Part shown: piece after piece, positions 60,791-64,000 of the stretch
How positions within the stretch are numbered: position 1 is the first letter of the stretch
Layout of the letters: every line of letters begins with the position of its first letter
Source: DCFW01 sp963790715
GTDB taxonomy: Bacteria; Bacteroidota; Bacteroidia; Bacteroidales; Bacteroidaceae
Reading direction: 5' to 3'
Length of the DNA: 64,000 bases
Assembly: GCA_963790715.1 (NCBI GenBank)
Contig: CAWBPN010000016.1
Coordinates: 162,669-226,668, forward strand
Made by a program: the position numbers and the translations under genes
The notes under the pieces: model-generated
What the model was told of the DNA's origin: nothing
The model's input: the letters and a program-made list of their open reading frames with translations, nothing else
Database searches by the model: none

Positions 60791-63439
60791 TTATGATTTC
60801 GTTTTATCAATTTGCATTATCACTTTCAGCAACTGCTCTCCTACACCTATTTGATACCCGGACGAAAAATAATAAACGGCTCCGGTGGTATCATATAAAA
60901 GTACTAAAGGAAGTTTATCTTTTGCTCCGGTTCCATATTCCGACACAACTGCCGAATAGATGTTGTCTTTGATATCCACACCTGACACATAATTGCCGGG
61001 TAATGCGTATGTTTTCAATATACTCAATCCTGCTGCTTTTGCCTGTGAAGCAACAAATATAAGCTTGACATTTGTCTTGCCGAAAGCATCCCGATATGGC
61101 ACCAAATCATTCAAGATATGCTTTGAAGGTTCTTTGTCGGGGTCGATGACCACTAATACGGTCGGCGCTCCATTGGCAACAGATGACAATGAAACGTTGT
61201 TTGCTCCTTCTGCCTGCAACAAAAGACTATCGGGCTTCAATTGCCCTGATACCCTTAACGAATCGGACTGCTGCAATTCCACTTTCACTTGTATCGTTGA
61301 ATCTTTTGCTATCTTAAAATAGGTAATGGAGCTTAATGCAGAACCGTCTGACTGGCGATTACCTGTTACCAAAGCATAATAGCCTGCTTCAAGGGCAATC
61401 TTTTGAGGAAATTCGGTAACTTTCTTTTCTTCGTCGAAATCAAGCGTTTGATATGTACCGTTCTGCAAGCGGGCTACCGTAAAATGTAAATAATACTGCG
61501 GTTCCAATAAATTAGTTCCGTTGACAAAATGCAAATAACCTTTAGCATGCGTTACGTTCACATGCGGTGAAAACGACACTTTTTCCCAATCATCCGCATG
61601 TAACAAATATTCAGATTCCAATGTTGCCGGATTTAATCTTGCCGGTATGCCCATAGCACGACAGGCAGCTACGAAAAAGAGGTCGCGCGACTGATAGTCT
61701 GACACACGCAAGCGGAACACCCCTTCGGGAGAAATCGGAGCACGTGAATGTCTGTTGGCAATATCATCTATCTTAATATTACGAATTATCCAATTTGTAA
61801 GCACCGAAATATTATTGCGTATTTGTTCCTTCATGTCTGAAAATTGCCCGACAAGGAAACTCCTCCATGTTGAAAGATTTTCATCGTCCATTCGCGGAGC
61901 CAATACATACTTCACATATATATCCGTATCACCGTGATATTCATCAGGCTTTGCAGAAGATAAATGATCAAGCAATATGGAAGCTTTCATATCACTGAAA
62001 TCTTTATCTGATAATTGCTGAAGAAGCTTTAAGGCATATTGCCGATTTATCTCTACTCCTTTTACAAGATATTCCTCCAATTCACTCCAGTTACCATAAC
62101 ATTTTGCCGTCATTTCTTTCACCGGTTTCGGATCAAGCTTTAGTCTTGATGCCAGCTGTTCGGCCCAAACAGAGTCCTTGAACGTATGCATATAAGCATT
62201 CCGTATGGAATCTTCATGGAGCAGTCGCAGACTATTTTCTTTTGTCTGAGCGTCCGTAACATGGGTTTCCACCTTGCCTGTCTTAGGCGGAACCATAACA
62301 TAATTTTCAGTTTTGTTATTTACGTATGTTTTATCAAGCACCAAATCCAATGATTTCATCGAACGAACAGATAATTTGGCATATCCGAACTTCCCCTTAT
62401 ATGAAGCCAAAACAAGCAGGTCGCCATATCCTGTTGTCAAGTAAGTACTTCCATTTTTTGTATAGTTGACGGCTATCGGATAGTACTCGGCGTAATTATA
62501 AAGTTTAAATTCCACTTTGGCACTGTCTACGGGACGCCCGTTTTCATCCTTCACATTAATAAGTACTTTCTTTACAGGAGCGTAATGGGACGTAAGATTC
62601 AATTCCGAAAAGCGATTTTCTTTAACCACAGCATCTTCTTTTCCGAAATAACGTCCGTATGCACGTGTATGTACCAACATGGCACGTGTGGCAGGCTCGC
62701 TGAACCAACCCATATTCAAATCTGCATCAGGTTCACAGGCTCCGAGATAATACCACTTGCCGTCAACCCATACTTCAACCCAAGCATGATTGTCATCGGT
62801 GTGTGCCCAACGTGGTGTATATACCTGACGGGCAGGAATACCCATCGTGCGTAAGGCAGTCACCGTAAAGGTCGACTCTTCACCGCACCTTCCAAACGAT
62901 TTTTTCACCGTGCTCAATGGTGCGCTGGTACGTGCATCCGTTCCGCGATATGTCACTTTTTCATGGCACCAATGGTTAATTTCAAGTGCAGCCTCTTTCA
63001 TTGACAAACCTTTAACCCGGGCTTTCAATTCAGAGTACATGGTTTTACGAAAAGAATCAAGATTTTCATTGTTTACACGCAGCGGCAACACAAAATGAAG
63101 AAATTCATCTTCAGGCACGTCTTTTCCCCAAGGCATTTCAGCACGGGCTTTCAGTGCATATTTTACATTTTCATCAATAAACGCCGGGGAATAATCTGCC
63201 ATATCGCTCAATGGCATGTATGCATACATGAAACGTAAAGCCTGCTTTTCATCGACGGGCATATTTTTTTTCAAATAATTCCATATATCCGTCTTACCAT
63301 GAGAAGTAAGGCGTTGCTGCACGGCAAGCATACGTTGAATATCATTCAGCCTTGCCTTATTGCTAATAAGTTGAGCATTGGCAGTTAACGAAAAAAAGGC
63401 CAAACCTATCAGCACTGAATAAATCTTTAATTTTGCCAT
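60791..63439 (-). CDS. Transglutaminase-like exported protein with thioredoxin-fold tail
   Basis: An 882-residue exported protein (signal peptide 'VLIGLAFFSLTANAQ'). The transglutaminase-like core (about 150-245) has Cys185 in 'FGRCGEESTFTVTALRTMGI' and His218 in 'DDNHAWVEVWVDGKWYYLG'; the third acidic residue is unclear (Glu236 or Asp238). Ig-like regions follow. Near 570-630 a second core-like segment ('LFFVAACRAMGIPARLNP') has Tyr at the Cys position. The last ~120 residues resemble a thioredoxin fold without CxxC ('KLPLVLLYDTTGAVYYFSS', 'QIGVGEQLLKVI'). It may be a periplasmic peptidase or scaffold; substrate unknown. It is a single-gene unit next to the PUL but separated from it by a terminator. 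Confidence 0.85.
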   Translation of the reverse strand: MAKLKIYSVLIGLAFFSLTANAQLISNKARLNDIQRMLAVQQRLTSHGKTDIWNYLKKNMPVDEKQALRFMYAYMPLSDMADYSPAFIDENVKYALKARAEMPWGKDVPEDEFLHFVLPLRVNNENLDSFRKTMYSELKARVKGLSMKEAALEINHWCHEKVTYRGTDARTSAPLSTVKKSFGRCGEESTFTVTALRTMGIPARQVYTPRWAHTDDNHAWVEVWVDGKWYYLGACEPDADLNMGWFSEPATRAMLVHTRAYGRYFGKEDAVVKENRFSELNLTSHYAPVKKVLINVKDENGRPVDSAKVEFKLYNYAEYYPIAVNYTKNGSTYLTTGYGDLLVLASYKGKFGYAKLSVRSMKSLDLVLDKTYVNNKTENYVMVPPKTGKVETHVTDAQTKENSLRLLHEDSIRNAYMHTFKDSVWAEQLASRLKLDPKPVKEMTAKCYGNWSELEEYLVKGVEINRQYALKLLQQLSDKDFSDMKASILLDHLSSAKPDEYHGDTDIYVKYVLAPRMDDENLSTWRSFLVGQFSDMKEQIRNNISVLTNWIIRNIKIDDIANRHSRAPISPEGVFRLRVSDYQSRDLFFVAACRAMGIPARLNPATLESEYLLHADDWEKVSFSPHVNVTHAKGYLHFVNGTNLLEPQYYLHFTVARLQNGTYQTLDFDEEKKVTEFPQKIALEAGYYALVTGNRQSDGSALSSITYFKIAKDSTIQVKVELQQSDSLRVSGQLKPDSLLLQAEGANNVSLSSVANGAPTVLVVIDPDKEPSKHILNDLVPYRDAFGKTNVKLIFVASQAKAAGLSILKTYALPGNYVSGVDIKDNIYSAVVSEYGTGAKDKLPLVLLYDTTGAVYYFSSGYQIGVGEQLLKVIMQIDKTKS

Positions 63440-63469
63440 GTATTTGTAATCGGTTTATTTTATTATTGA

Positions 63470-63477
63470 CAAAATTA
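63470..63477 (-). promoter_or_regulatory. -7 box (TAATTTTG) for transglutaminase-like gene
   Basis: Minus-strand TAATTTTG fits TAnnTTTG, 31 bp before the start at 63439. No -33 box is evident. Confidence 0.45.
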
Positions 63478-63793
63478 AAAAAAATCATATTGATATTATT
63501 ATATATACGAATGTTTTTTGTTATGTTTTAACTGAATGGTCTTGGGTGCTTTGAATAGAAATGGTACTTAGACATTATTTTCACCTTTATATGAGTGTTT
63601 TTATCACTCTATTCATTAATTTTTAATAAGTGATTCAGGTTTCAGAGTACCTTTGTTCATCAGCTTTTTCAGCTGACAGCCTGAAACTATGAAATCAGTA
63701 TCAAGCCTTCAGGAATATTGATTATAAATAACATAAATATAAGACGTAGCCATAGAAAAATGACATTGTCCATACACTTTCAACTTTACGCTA

Positions 63794-63914
63794 CATGAAA
63801 AAAAATCTTATGCTCCATGAAAAAAAATCTGTTGCTACGTGTTTTTTTATTTCATGGAGCATGACTTTTTATTTCATGGAGCATAAGATTTTTTTTCATG
63901 GAGCATGAGATTTT
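63794..63914. repeat. Inverted-repeat cluster with CATGGAGCAT units
   Basis: A perfect 29-bp inverted repeat pairs 63794-63822 with 63872-63900. It is built from units of the form TTTCATGGAGCATRA with A8/T8 tracts. Further copies of the unit occur at 63850-63863 (TTTCATGGAGCATG) and 63896-63908, and a degenerate one at 63830-63842. No ORF or transposase is associated. Confidence 0.85.
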
Positions 63915-64000
63915 TTCGTACAAGACAGCATGTTGACAAAGCAATTCATAACAGAATAGCACACACAATAAATATTTATACCGTTAGCAACCATTTTGCT

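Larger units (their letters stand above)
63440..64000. other. 561-bp intergenic region at window end
   Basis: No gene is supported. On the minus strand TAATTTTG (63477-63470) may be the -7 box for the transglutaminase gene. At 63635-63687 there is a structured stretch: TCAGCT/AGCTGA (63660-63676) nested inside GTTTCAG/CTGAAAC (63639-63645 with 63681-63687). At 63794-63914 lies the inverted-repeat cluster listed separately. Confidence 0.55.

Noticed and set aside
63794..63914. Insertion-sequence ends
   Set aside because: The 29-bp inverted repeats enclose only 49 bp with no transposase and no flanking target duplication.
1..64000. tRNA, rRNA, tmRNA, prophage or integrative element
   Set aside because: No cloverleaf-like or rRNA-like stretch, integrase, phage structural gene or mobilisation gene was recognised by reading both strands; small RNAs in the intergenic gaps cannot be excluded.

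Overview
The window looks like chromosomal DNA of a gut-type member of the order Bacteroidales (phylum Bacteroidota). The evidence is the repeated -7 box TAnnTTTG upstream of genes (best example with a TTTG -33 box at 29192-29222), scarce Shine-Dalgarno sites, a SusC/SusD polysaccharide-utilisation locus (PUL) with its own ECF sigma/FecR pair, an S46 dipeptidyl peptidase, DUF4105, DUF1573 and DUF1735 proteins, and a SecA with a Zn-binding tail. Family or genus cannot be fixed from the sequence alone. No rRNA, tRNA, CRISPR array, transposase or phage gene was seen.

Region 1 (1-12.3 kb): a DUF169 protein and a PhzF-like isomerase; an HD-domain protein divergent from a four-gene operon (a UDP-GlcNAc 2-epimerase relative lacking expected catalytic residues, RarA, a 2-hydroxyacid dehydrogenase, and a DltA-like adenylating enzyme). 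Facing the adenylating enzyme is an acyl carrier protein / MBOAT / SGNH-like trio. Together these four make a complete D-alanylation-type (Dlt-like) acyl-transfer system split over two convergent strands whose 3' ends overlap by 89 bp. A PD40-type exported protein and a nucleoside phosphorylase follow.

Region 2 (12.4-34.2 kb): housekeeping genes. These are dnaK (with a sigma-54-like upstream site), nadE, an S46 peptidase, a receiver-kinase hybrid, DUF4105, an alkaline-phosphatase-fold pseudoenzyme candidate, secA, glycerate kinase, metY, an OmpA-family porin, a sigma factor followed by a 53-residue ORF, rpe and comEC. An unusual 22-bp-period repeat cluster lies behind secA.

Region 3 (34.2-41.4 kb): an AspT/YidE-type transporter; a two-component system beside what appears to be the scar of a heavy-metal efflux operon, a TolC-type gene fused in frame to the last ~90 codons of a CzcA/CusA RND pump; and an S41 protease lipoprotein.

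Region 4 (41.4-60.7 kb): one PUL on the minus strand: SusC (with STN signalling domain), SusD, GH18, two DUF1735 lipoproteins (one LamG, one F5/8C), DUF1573, GH29, GH35, GH2 and GH3, controlled by FecR and a divergent ECF sigma factor. The enzyme set suits N-glycans, with a plausible case for plant-type N-glycans. The start of susC carries an imperfect 74-bp tandem duplication that creates a leader ORF resembling the SusC N-terminus and overlapping its start codon.

Region 5 (60.7-64 kb): a large transglutaminase-like protein, then 560 bp of intergenic DNA with a perfect 29-bp inverted repeat.
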